This document shows positions 1 to 7,727 of a DNA stretch of 23,792 nt, in pieces. Made by a program: the position numbers and the translations under genes. The DNA comes from JBDLID01 sp039715055 (lineage in GTDB: Bacteria; Desulfobacterota; Desulfobulbia; Desulfobulbales; Desulfocapsaceae), in NCBI GenBank assembly GCA_039715055.1, contig JBDLID010000040.1, positions 1 through 23,792 of the forward strand, written 5' to 3'. Position 1 is the stretch's first letter, and every line of letters begins with the position of its first letter. The notes below the pieces were generated by a model, which had not been told where the DNA came from, made no database searches, and saw only the letters and a list, made by a program, of their open reading frames with translations.

Positions 1-872
1 CGCGGCGACACCAGGATATCGGCCTGACGGAGGTAATGATGCAGGTCGGAGACCGGACGGCGGCCGACAAAGCGGACCCTGTCTGTCAAACCAAGCTCCT
101 CTGTTCTGCGCTGATAGGAAGAGATGTCCCCATCCGCCCCGCCGATAATGACCAGCCGGGCCTTTTCAGTGTCTTCGGCGGCGAGAACAAATGCCTCCAG
201 GAGAAGATCGATGCCCTGGTAACTCTCCAGGTTACCGACATACATGGTGTACACCTTGTCCTCATCCAGGTCGAGCCGGGTGTGTTCAGCTGGTTCGCTG
301 CCGTCATCGGGCGGCAGCAGGGAGACATCCTCCAGAAGACCGACGAGGGCCTCCGGATCATACTCCAGGACCAGCTCCTCAATGGCCCGGCAGACCGGGA
401 TGACTCCAGCCGCCTTGCGGATGAGGTTTTTTTCAAGAGAACGAAAAAGCGGCTGAAACGGTTTGAGAAAGAAAAATTTCTCTCCCAGCTGATGGGACAG
501 GGAGGAGTCCATGTCGTAGACAAAGGGTATCATATGAATACGGCCGAAATGGGCAGCGATGAAGGCGGATTCCTCAACGGCATGGATCACGTCAAAGGAT
601 TCCTCTGCGAGAATCTTTTTCACCTCTCGGTGGAGCAGGACATCGTATACCAGCTTCTTCCAGGAAAAACCGGGTTTGACCCCTCTTGCCCAGGAGAGTT
701 GAGGAAGCCGGCTGATGGTGCAGTTTTCGATCTGCACATCATCGCCTTCGGGATAGGTCACCAGCCGGATCGTGTGTCCTGCGGCGGAAAGGGTCTCGGC
801 CAGCATCCGTACGGCAATGGGAGTTCCCCTGTTCTGAAAAAACGGGTGCGGGGCAAGGAGCAGGATCTTCAT
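1..872 (-). CDS. Glycosyltransferase family 4 protein (3' part outside the window)
   Basis: About 290 N-terminal codons are visible and the frame is still open at base 1, so the C-terminus is missing. The start ATG overlaps the TGA of the upstream dehydrogenase gene by one base (TGATG), which suggests translational coupling. The N-terminus reads MKILLLAPHPFFQNRGTPIA, typical of the donor-independent N-terminal Rossmann domain of GT-B enzymes. Later come YVGNLESYQGIDLLLEAF, the usual start of the nucleotide-sugar-binding domain, and RLVIIGG. Members transfer a sugar from a nucleotide donor onto lipid, glycan or small-molecule acceptors in the cytoplasm. The acceptor cannot be read from the sequence. 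The E-x7-E motif would lie outside the window. Confidence 0.85.
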   Translation of the reverse strand, partial: MKILLLAPHPFFQNRGTPIAVRMLAETLSAAGHTIRLVTYPEGDDVQIENCTISRLPQLSWARGVKPGFSWKKLVYDVLLHREVKKILAEESFDVIHAVEESAFIAAHFGRIHMIPFVYDMDSSLSHQLGEKFFFLKPFQPLFRSLEKNLIRKAAGVIPVCRAIEELVLEYDPEALVGLLEDVSLLPPDDGSEPAEHTRLDLDEDKVYTMYVGNLESYQGIDLLLEAFVLAAEDTEKARLVIIGGADGDISSYQRRTEELGLTDRVRFVGRRPVSDLHHYLRQADILVSP

Positions 873-2539
873 CAATCACCGTCCTCCATATGGACGTGCA
901 TCTTCCTGTAATGGTTGATAAGCTCATCAAGCTCGAAGCTCACCCGGTCTTCCGGCCAGTCAAGCTCGTCGGCCATGACCCGGGCCGCCTGCTCAAGACT
1001 TTTACGCTCAGGACAGGCGTCGCTGCCAAACCCGCTGCGCCGCAGCACCAGGTCACTCAGGTGAAGAACCATTTCAGAACGAATCATATGGCAAATTTCA
1101 GCGCGGCAAAGGGGCGGCTCGCTGCTCACCATTTCTTCTGTGGAGGGTTCTTCGGCCATCAGTTTGTAAATCTCTTCAGCCTCGCGGCCGTAGCGCTTGC
1201 GGATATGGGGAAAACTTTTCTCCAGTTCGCCGACCGCCGAACTAACCGGTGCAGCCGACTCTTTACTCTCTTTTTCCTGCCTTGACGGCTGCAGCCCTTT
1301 GGCTTTGACGATCTGTTCCAGGTCCCTTGCCACCTGCAGGGCGGTGGTGTACTTCACCCCGCGGATGGAGATCAGGCCGGGTCTGCCATGCTCATCGTGA
1401 TCGATAATCTCAGAGTGTTTCACCAGCCGGGGATCACGATTCCCCTCACCGGGACCCGGGCTGTGAGCGGGAACAAGACCGGCATGGCTGAACACCACAT
1501 CGTCTGAAGTGAGTCCGGCGGCTGGATAGATATCATTGATCTCAGCAAGCATCTCGCCGATATCATTTTCTGTGGTGGTAAGGGCTTCCTGTTCAAGCCG
1601 GCAGTAGCGATACATGGTGCCGATCATGGTTTTTTTACGCCAGGGCACAAAGAAGAAAAGGCGCTTGCCGCGTTTGACCACGGCATCCTTGTCCACATGT
1701 TCGCTGCTGCCCTCGATACCCACTGCATAGTCACCAAAAAAATTACGGTCGACAACGATATTGACCGCCTTGGCCAGGCCGATTTCATCATCTTTGTGAC
1801 GATCCGCATCGGCCAGCTCCCCCCGCCACGGTCCTCCGCAGTCAACCACCATTTTCGCCCTGACGGTGAAACGTTCATCAAGGCAGCTGTCCCGCACCTT
1901 CACCTGGTAGCCTGCAGATCCGCTGTCCGGCTCAAGCAGCTCCTCAACCTCTGCGTAATTGATCGCCGCTGCGCCGGCCCGGACCGCCTCTTTAATCATG
2001 ACAAGCACCATTCGCTCACTGTCCTCGACAAGGCCGTCATACCAGAGTGCGGCGCCGCTGATGTTCTGCTGATCAAGGCCTGTGAGGATCTGTGCGGCCT
2101 GCCTCTTGCCGATAATGCGGCCGCGGCCGAGATGTTTATCTACCGGCAGCCCCTGATTCCGGTCAAAACTGATCAGGTCATTGACGAAAAAAGCCGTCCC
2201 CATAAGCGGACGGCTTTTAAGACCCATACCCTGGGTCGCCATAAGGCAGGGCAGCGGTTTTACCAGGTGGGGTGCCAGCTGCATGAATTCACGGCGGGCA
2301 CGGATGGATTCACGCATCCTTTTAAAATCACCATGCTGAAGATAGCGGAGTCCGCCGTGGAGAATCTTGAGGCTGTTGGCCGAGGTGGCGGAACAAAAAT
2401 CCCCCTTTTCAACAAGGACCACGTCATATCCGCTTTTCGCCAGCCGTCGTACGACAGCAGCGCCGTGGACGCCGCCGCCGATGACAACAAGGTCAAAAAG
2501 ATGATTTTTCAATCTGTTGGTATCCCGCTTCATAGCCAC
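872..2539 (-). CDS. FAD-dependent glycerol-3-phosphate dehydrogenase-like oxidoreductase (GlpD/GlpA family)
   Basis: The 555-residue protein begins with an FAD-binding Rossmann motif (VVIGGGVHGAAVVRRLAKSG, about residues 18-37) followed by VEKGDFCSATSANS and the family signature LHGGLRYLQ. The C-terminal part (about residues 465-545) has the helical DAO_C character of alpha-glycerophosphate oxidases. The family oxidises sn-glycerol 3-phosphate to dihydroxyacetone phosphate and passes electrons to quinone at the membrane. The first possible start is GTG at 2539; ATG at 2533 is equally plausible and neither has a strong Shine-Dalgarno. The gene overlaps the following glycosyltransferase by one base. 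A perfect terminator-like hairpin lies inside it at 2187-2218. Substrate specificity within the DAO family is not proven by sequence. Confidence 0.8.
   Translation of the reverse strand: MAMKRDTNRLKNHLFDLVVIGGGVHGAAVVRRLAKSGYDVVLVEKGDFCSATSANSLKILHGGLRYLQHGDFKRMRESIRARREFMQLAPHLVKPLPCLMATQGMGLKSRPLMGTAFFVNDLISFDRNQGLPVDKHLGRGRIIGKRQAAQILTGLDQQNISGAALWYDGLVEDSERMVLVMIKEAVRAGAAAINYAEVEELLEPDSGSAGYQVKVRDSCLDERFTVRAKMVVDCGGPWRGELADADRHKDDEIGLAKAVNIVVDRNFFGDYAVGIEGSSEHVDKDAVVKRGKRLFFFVPWRKKTMIGTMYRYCRLEQEALTTTENDIGEMLAEINDIYPAAGLTSDDVVFSHAGLVPAHSPGPGEGNRDPRLVKHSEIIDHDEHGRPGLISIRGVKYTTALQVARDLEQIVKAKGLQPSRQEKESKESAAPVSSAVGELEKSFPHIRKRYGREAEEIYKLMAEEPSTEEMVSSEPPLCRAEICHMIRSEMVLHLSDLVLRRSGFGSDACPERKSLEQAARVMADELDWPEDRVSFELDELINHYRKMHVHMEDGD
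2187..2218 (-). terminator. Terminator-like hairpin inside the dehydrogenase gene
   Basis: In the coding (minus) direction, an 11-bp perfect inverted repeat (AAAAGCCGTCC, 8-base loop, GGACGGCTTTT) is followed without a gap by the rest of a run of six T. This is the shape of an intrinsic terminator. It lies within the open reading frame, near codons 107-117, so it would stop or pause transcription inside the gene. It may also be fortuitous codon content. Confidence 0.4.
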
Positions 2540-2605
2540 AAAAAGACTTTATTTGGTGGTGCCTGTCAACTGGCAAACCTCCCTTAATTTCGCTAACAGT
2601 TCTTT

Positions 2606-2623
2606 GATTTTTACACAAAAATC
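2606..2623. promoter_or_regulatory. AT-rich dyad between the divergent dehydrogenase and mnmH genes
   Basis: GATTTTT-ACAC-AAAAATC is a perfect 7-bp inverted repeat with a 4-base spacer. It sits in the roughly 175-bp divergent intergenic region. It does not fit the FNR spacing (TTGAT-N4-ATCAA). It could be an operator or a small hairpin; no clear -35/-10 pair could be fixed nearby. Confidence 0.3.
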
Positions 2624-2713
2624 GACTAAGTTCCATCGACCTTATGATTACCGTAAATAAAGGCATCCCCAATAGTCCGTTGGCCAAGACTGCAAAAGAA
2701 AAAAACAACCCCG

Positions 2714-3793
2714 TTGACGAGAGTCATGCCGACCCCTCAATCCATTGACCCCGCCCTGCTCTTTGACGCAGACGCCCCCACTTCAAACCGTGTGATCGTC
2801 GATGTGCGCAGCCCGTCCGAATTCAGCCAGGGCCATATTCCCGGCAGTATCAACATCGCCCTGTTCGATGACGATGAACGAGCCGCAGTGGGTACCCTTT
2901 ACAAACAGAGAAGCAGAGAGGCGGCCATTGAAAAAGGACTGGAGTTTATCGGTCCGCGGCTTGCTGAACTGGTGCGCTCCTTCAAGGCAGCGGCCAGCTC
3001 AAAGGAGTTGCTCATCTATTGCTGGCGGGGCGGCATGCGCAGTGAATCAGTAGCCTGGCTCCTGGAGCTTGCCGGGCTTGATGTTGTACGTCTTCAGGGC
3101 GGCTACAAAGGCTATCGAAAATTCATCCGCTGTTCCTTTTCAAAACCTGCGAGAATGCTGATCCTCGGCGGCCATACCGGAAGCGGCAAGACAGCGCTTA
3201 TCCTTGCCGTGGCAGAGCTGGGCCTGCAGGTCATTGATCTGGAAGGACTGGCCAATCACAAGGGCTCTGCCTTCGGCCACATCGATGAGCAGCCCCAGGT
3301 GAGCAGTGAGCAATTTGAAAATGATCTGGCAAAGGTCTGGCTCGGGTTCGATCACACTCAGACGATCCTCATTGAAAACGAGAGCCGGATGATCGGCACC
3401 ATCCACCTGCCGGAACCATTCTGGCTGCAGATGCGCACGGCTCCCCTGCTCTCGGTGGACTGCCCCCGGGAAGCCCGGGTGGCAAGACTCGTTGAAGATT
3501 ACGGTACCAGCCGCAAAGAGGACCTGCTGGGGGCGGTCAGCCGGGTTGAGAAAAAATTTGACACTGCACAGCTGGCAGATATCTATGACAACATTCGTCA
3601 GGGAGAACTGGCGCCGGCCTGCCATATTCTTCTTCAATACTATGACCGATGTTATCAAAACGGAATCGATCGCCGGGAGCTTTCCGCCCATCATCATATC
3701 GCCATCAACGGATTCGATCTTGCAGCGGACAGTCGCAAGCTGCTCGACTTCATCCGCGGCCTTGAGCCCCTGCCTTCTGTTGACAAACTCTGA
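2714..3793 (+). CDS. mnmH: tRNA 2-selenouridine synthase (MnmH/SelU)
   Basis: This enzyme geranylates 2-thiouridine at the wobble position of certain tRNAs and then replaces sulfur with selenium from selenophosphate. The 359-residue protein has both expected domains. An N-terminal rhodanese domain carries VDVRSPSEF and the catalytic loop CWRGGMRS (Cys103 counted from the TTG start). A P-loop domain carries GHTGSGKT (residues 153-160) and DLEGLANHKGSAFG. The first start is TTG at 2714. ATG at 2726 is a better codon choice, and neither has a strong ribosome-binding site. The gene stands alone. SelD, needed for selenophosphate, is not in the window and would have to be elsewhere. Confidence 0.93.
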   Translation: MTRVMPTPQSIDPALLFDADAPTSNRVIVDVRSPSEFSQGHIPGSINIALFDDDERAAVGTLYKQRSREAAIEKGLEFIGPRLAELVRSFKAAASSKELLIYCWRGGMRSESVAWLLELAGLDVVRLQGGYKGYRKFIRCSFSKPARMLILGGHTGSGKTALILAVAELGLQVIDLEGLANHKGSAFGHIDEQPQVSSEQFENDLAKVWLGFDHTQTILIENESRMIGTIHLPEPFWLQMRTAPLLSVDCPREARVARLVEDYGTSRKEDLLGAVSRVEKKFDTAQLADIYDNIRQGELAPACHILLQYYDRCYQNGIDRRELSAHHHIAINGFDLAADSRKLLDFIRGLEPLPSVDKL

Positions 3794-3814
3794 AAACTAT
3801 TTTTTCAATAGTTT
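3794..3814. terminator. Weak hairpin just after the mnmH stop codon
   Basis: AAACTATT and AATAGTTT form an 8-bp AT-rich stem around a TTTTC loop, starting one base after the mnmH stop. No T-run follows on the plus strand, so terminator function is doubtful. Confidence 0.25.
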
Positions 3815-3848
3815 CAAAAAGAGCAATAGTCTAATCTGATCTTGAAAA

Positions 3849-3906
3849 CCGGCCCAATGGGCCGGGGAGACATCGTTGACTGTAAGATCATTGGCTGGTC
3901 TCCGGC
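3849..3906 (+). other. Two overlapping, mutually exclusive hairpins in the leader before the hybrid kinase
   Basis: CCGGCCC-AAT-GGGCCGG (3849-3865) is a perfect 7-bp stem. Its right arm is reused by GCCGGGGAGAC (3861-3871), which pairs, with two bulged G, with GTCTCCGGC (3898-3906). Only one of the two stems can form at a time. No known riboswitch consensus was recognised. The remainder of the gene-free stretch 3794-4143 shows only a CTCCGCGGAG palindrome near 4034 and no clear promoter. Confidence 0.3.
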
Positions 3907-4143
3907 TGAGTTTCCATCTTTTGCCAACATTTATTTGCTGCAACTATATGATATTTGCAATCCTGCCTGAGATGAAATAACCTTTCCCTATATGCACAGG
4001 TTCATCCTCCCAAATAACCCTGCCGCATAGCTGCTCCGCGGAGAACATACCTGTCTTCTGGCACTCCTCCAACAACAATTTTCCGGACCTCAGCCCCAAG
4101 CGAAACACCAAACAAAACCATACGATTCTAAATATTTACAACA

Positions 4144-6363
4144 ATGAAACATTTCCTCCACATCAGTTTCTTTATTATTCTTCTGATCGTTGTAACAAGC
4201 GCTGTTTTTCTTTTTGCCGATGTGCAAAAAGAAAAACGGCTGGTAAACGAATTGCGGGGAGATATTATTCCCGGTGCAATCGAAATGAGCGAAATGCAGA
4301 ACAACCTCAATTCAGTTCCTCAACTCCTCAGCCATCTTAATTTTTCCGACATTACCGGTAATACAAAAGAACAGCTGAAAACAGTTATGATGGCGTTGAA
4401 AGAGAAGGGCAGAAGCCATCTGCAACATGAACAACACCAGGGAAAACAGGCAGAAAAGGCGGCGGCAGAACTATTGGCAGGAATAGAGACACTTGATTCT
4501 CTTGTCGCCAAAGTTATCCACATGAAAAATTCACAAGTAGATTCCTCGTCCATACAAAAATATAAGCTGGAGATGCTTCATCCCAGGTTTGAAAAATTGA
4601 ACAACCTTCTTGAACACCATAAAAAAATACACATGGAGGAGTTAGTTGCCGCCCAGAACAGTCGTCAGGCGGCCACAGATTTTCTCGGCAGGACACTGTT
4701 GCTGACCGGCATTATTCTGTCAGCTGCCTTGATCTTAATATGGGCCCTGATCGTACGGACGTTTAACCATTTTCAGGTCGAACAGACACAAGCCAGACAA
4801 CTGCTTCAGGATGGCATGGCAAGGCAACAAAAGGCACAGGAGGAGATGAAACGTCTGGCGGCAGCCATTGACCAGGCATCGGAAACTGTTGTTATTACAG
4901 ACTCAGAAGGCATCATCCAGTATGTTAATCCGGCCTTTGAAAATCTTACCGGCTATACCCGTGAAGAAGCTATTGGTCTGAATCCCCGTGTCCTTAAAAG
5001 CGGTCAACATGATGATGATTTTTATGCTGATATGTGGGATACCCTTCTGCAGGGCGAAGTATGGCATGGTTACCTCATAAACAGAAAAAAGGACGGCTCA
5101 TTGTTTGAAGAAGAGGCAAGTATCTCTCCTGTTAAAAACAGCGGTGGCCGGATCACCAACTTTGTTGCTGTCAAACGCGATGTGACGCGAGAAGTCTCTC
5201 TTGAGAAACAGCTGCAGCAGGCCATAAAAATGGAGGCGATCGGCACCCTGGCCGGAGGTATCGCCCATGATTTCAATAATATTCTTGGAGCAATCCTCGG
5301 TTATGCGGAAATTGCCAGGATGGATCTCCCCGAAGCCAGTCACACGGTAAAAAATATCGATCAGGTACTTGCCGCCGGGCAACGGGCCTCAGAACTTGTC
5401 AAGCAGATCCTCACCTTCAGCCGTAAAGCCGACCAGCAGAAAAAACCGCTCCGTGTTGATTTAATCGTCAAAGAAGCCTTGCAGTTACTTCGATCTTCTC
5501 TCCCCACCACCATAGACGTACAGAGCAATATTGATCAGGAAAGCGGCCTGGTACTTGCCGACCCAACCAGTATTCACCAGATTGTCGTCAATCTCTGCAC
5601 AAATGCCTCACAGGCTATTGGTCACGAACATGGAAAAGTGGAGGTGACATTAAAACGTGTCAACCTCGAATCTGAACAGGTCGCTGCCAAACCGAAAATA
5701 CAGGCTGGCCCCTTTATCGTCTTATCTGTCAAGGATAGCGGAGAAGGTATTGAAAAGACCGCGATCACACGGATTTTCGAACCCTATTTTACTACAAAAA
5801 GGCAGGGAGAGGGAACAGGCCTCGGGTTGGCAGTCATTCACGGCATTGTTGAGGACTGCCGTGGTTTTATCGATGTGGAAAGTGTACCGGGTAAAGGAAC
5901 AACATTTGAGGTTTACCTGCCGGCGCTACAGGATGACATCCCCCTAGACACTGATATGGTAAGCAATGCGCCGCTTCCTGCAGGCGATGAAAGAATCCTT
6001 TTAGTAGACGATGAACCAACAATCAGCGACATTGGTAAATCAATTCTAGACGGTCTTGGTTACAGTGTTACCGCTGAAACAACGAGCACAGAGGCATTGA
6101 AAAAATTCCAGACTACTCCTGATGGTTTTGACCTGTTGATTACAGATCAGACAATGCCTGTTTTATCCGGTGTCGAACTTGCACAGGCCATCTTTGAACT
6201 GAAACCGGATTTCCCTGTAATTCTCTGTACAGGATACACCTCTGCTATCTCCAGGAGCGCTGCCAGAAGTATGGGCATTAATAGTTACCTGGTCAAACCG
6301 GTTAACACAAGAATACTTGCAGAAACAGTGAGGCGTGTACTTGATGAAAGGTCACCAGTATAG
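4144..6363 (+). CDS. Membrane-bound hybrid sensor histidine kinase (PAS-HisKA-HATPase-REC)
   Basis: The 739-residue protein has an N-terminal membrane segment (about 5-26), a mostly helical periplasmic region (27-180), a second membrane segment (184-205) and then a PAS domain (about 236-350). The kinase core has H-box AGGIAHDFNN with His375 as phospho-acceptor, an N-box containing VVNLCTNAS, G1 KDSGEGI and G2 GTGLGLAV. A C-terminal receiver begins RILLVDDEP (acidic D622/D623), with phospho-acceptor D668 in ITDQTMP and conserved K718. It therefore senses a periplasmic or membrane signal and can transfer phosphate internally. An in-frame stop lies just upstream, so ATG 4144 is the first start, although no Shine-Dalgarno is visible. 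It faces the corrinoid/kinase unit tail to tail; a partnership is only a guess. Confidence 0.92.
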   Translation: MKHFLHISFFIILLIVVTSAVFLFADVQKEKRLVNELRGDIIPGAIEMSEMQNNLNSVPQLLSHLNFSDITGNTKEQLKTVMMALKEKGRSHLQHEQHQGKQAEKAAAELLAGIETLDSLVAKVIHMKNSQVDSSSIQKYKLEMLHPRFEKLNNLLEHHKKIHMEELVAAQNSRQAATDFLGRTLLLTGIILSAALILIWALIVRTFNHFQVEQTQARQLLQDGMARQQKAQEEMKRLAAAIDQASETVVITDSEGIIQYVNPAFENLTGYTREEAIGLNPRVLKSGQHDDDFYADMWDTLLQGEVWHGYLINRKKDGSLFEEEASISPVKNSGGRITNFVAVKRDVTREVSLEKQLQQAIKMEAIGTLAGGIAHDFNNILGAILGYAEIARMDLPEASHTVKNIDQVLAAGQRASELVKQILTFSRKADQQKKPLRVDLIVKEALQLLRSSLPTTIDVQSNIDQESGLVLADPTSIHQIVVNLCTNASQAIGHEHGKVEVTLKRVNLESEQVAAKPKIQAGPFIVLSVKDSGEGIEKTAITRIFEPYFTTKRQGEGTGLGLAVIHGIVEDCRGFIDVESVPGKGTTFEVYLPALQDDIPLDTDMVSNAPLPAGDERILLVDDEPTISDIGKSILDGLGYSVTAETTSTEALKKFQTTPDGFDLLITDQTMPVLSGVELAQAIFELKPDFPVILCTGYTSAISRSAARSMGINSYLVKPVNTRILAETVRRVLDERSPV

Positions 6364-6389
6364 GCCACCCATAGTTTTACTCCCGTACT

Positions 6390-6443
6390 GAACAGTTTCA
6401 GTTTGCTGCCTTGGGATGCATCCAACTTTGCGCTGAATTGTTG
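6390..6443. repeat. Diverged partial copy of the MITE-like element at 11413-11564
   Basis: Starting 27 bases after the hybrid kinase stop, about 52 bases align without gaps to 11510-11562 at roughly 80 percent identity. Shared blocks include AACAGTT, CGCTGAAT and a GCATCCA core. Only the right-hand third of the element is recognisable here and its terminal repeat has decayed. The copy separates the convergent 3' ends of two kinase genes. Confidence 0.6.
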
Positions 6444-6449
6444 AGTGAG

Positions 6450-7676
6450 CTACCGGGTATCTGCTACAGGAAGCTCGAGACAGACCGTTGTACCAACGCC
6501 AGGTGTTGACTCGACATGTACATATCCTTCATGTTGGCTGACAACGGCGGCCACAATCGCCAGACCAAGCCCCATTCCCTTGACAACACTTCTTTTTTTT
6601 CCGGAATAATAAGGCTCGAAGATGTGGGACAGATCTTTTTCCTTAATGCCGCAGCCGTCGTCTTGAATAAGGATCCGGACATACTTTCCTTCCCTCTTAT
6701 CCGCATGCTCCCCTGCATCATATTTAATATTTTTAACACGGACAGCCACTTTCCCCTCATCAGCCATTGCCTCTTTTGCATTCTTAAAAATTTCGCACAA
6801 GGCATGGTTCAGCTGGGCAAAATCACCCTGGGGCTGCCAAAGGTCATCCGGCAGGCTGAACATGCAGTTCACATTCGATTCGGCCAGGGCAAAGTTAGAG
6901 GTCTCCATGACCAGCCCCCGGATAGAAATCGGTTGCCTGCGAGAGAAGTTAAAGCTGGAAAACAGGAGTAATTTATCAGTCACCTCTTTCGCCTCATTGA
7001 TACTGTCCTTTGCTTTCTGCAAAAATGCACATGAGGCGTGCTCTTCAGGCAATTTCATAACGGCCAGCTCGATATTACCGAGAATTGCCATGAGAAGATT
7101 ATTGAAATCATGGGTTATGCCACTGGCCATTACCCCAACCGTTTCCATTTTCTTGATGTGTATAAGAGCCTCCAGGGCTTCCTCACGCTCATGGGCCAGG
7201 TGCCATTTTTCAACAAGGGTGGATACTGACTGGTGTATCTCGATAGATTCAAAGGGTTTTTTCAGAATCAGCAGGTTGTCCTTTGGAGAAATTTCTGTGT
7301 TGATATCCTGCCATGAATAATCAGAATAGGCGGTGATAATAATATATTGAAGGTCTTCATCCTCCTCCTGTAACTGTTTGATGGTTTCAACGCCATCAAG
7401 GCCGGGCGGGATCCGAATATCAACAAAGGCAAGGGCATACGGATTACCCTCAAGCCTGGCCTGACGGACCATGGCAACCCCCTCATCCCCCTGCAGTGCA
7501 GAATCAATTTGTATCTTGGGCTGTACTGTTTCAGGGCCGGAACTGCCGGTAATGTCCCCGACCAGTGCGTCGAGCTCGCTGGAATTTACAGACGGCAACA
7601 GAATTTTCCTGATGTCATTGCAGATGTCCTGATTATCATCAATAACAAGTATCCGGCTCTTTCTGCTTATTGTCAT
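6450..7676 (-). CDS. Receiver-histidine kinase (REC-HisKA-HATPase), cytoplasmic
   Basis: The 408-residue protein starts with a receiver domain: ILVIDDNQD, phospho-acceptor D86 in FVDIRIPPG, and K139/K140 in LILKKPFE. The receiver carries an insertion of about 30 residues (roughly 30-60) between helix 1 and strand 2. A kinase core follows with H-box SGITHDFNN (His189), an N-box FKNAKEAM, G1 QDDGCGI and G2 GMGLGLAI. There is no membrane segment. The start is supported by an AGAGG sequence a few bases upstream. It lies 51 bases downstream of the DUF1638-like kinase gene and is the last gene of the corrinoid unit, so it is well placed to receive phosphate from that kinase. This link is inferred, not shown. 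Confidence 0.9.
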   Translation of the reverse strand: MTISRKSRILVIDDNQDICNDIRKILLPSVNSSELDALVGDITGSSGPETVQPKIQIDSALQGDEGVAMVRQARLEGNPYALAFVDIRIPPGLDGVETIKQLQEEDEDLQYIIITAYSDYSWQDINTEISPKDNLLILKKPFESIEIHQSVSTLVEKWHLAHEREEALEALIHIKKMETVGVMASGITHDFNNLLMAILGNIELAVMKLPEEHASCAFLQKAKDSINEAKEVTDKLLLFSSFNFSRRQPISIRGLVMETSNFALAESNVNCMFSLPDDLWQPQGDFAQLNHALCEIFKNAKEAMADEGKVAVRVKNIKYDAGEHADKREGKYVRILIQDDGCGIKEKDLSHIFEPYYSGKKRSVVKGMGLGLAIVAAVVSQHEGYVHVESTPGVGTTVCLELPVADTR

Positions 7677-7699
7677 ATCATCCTCTTACCTATGGGTAC

Positions 7700-7721
7700 C
7701 TTGAAATACTAATTTTTCAAG
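7700..7721 (-). other. Hairpin between the two kinase genes
   Basis: CTTGAAA and TTTCAAG form a perfect 7-bp inverted repeat with an 8-base loop in the 51-base gap between the two kinase genes. It could set relative expression by processing or partial termination. The evidence is weak because the stem is AT-rich. Confidence 0.3.
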
Positions 7722-7727
7722 ATAGCC

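Noticed and set aside
36..911. 291-codon plus-strand frame opposite the left-edge glycosyltransferase
   Set aside because: The minus strand encodes a clear GT4 protein across the same bases; the plus-strand translation has no recognisable family and lacks a ribosome-binding site.
1697..2587. 296-codon plus-strand frame opposite the dehydrogenase gene
   Set aside because: It is the antisense shadow of a gene with strong FAD and DAO_C motifs.
3841..4143. c-di-GMP or other known riboswitch before the hybrid kinase
   Set aside because: The stems do not carry the conserved bases of any riboswitch class I know; kept only as an unexplained structure.
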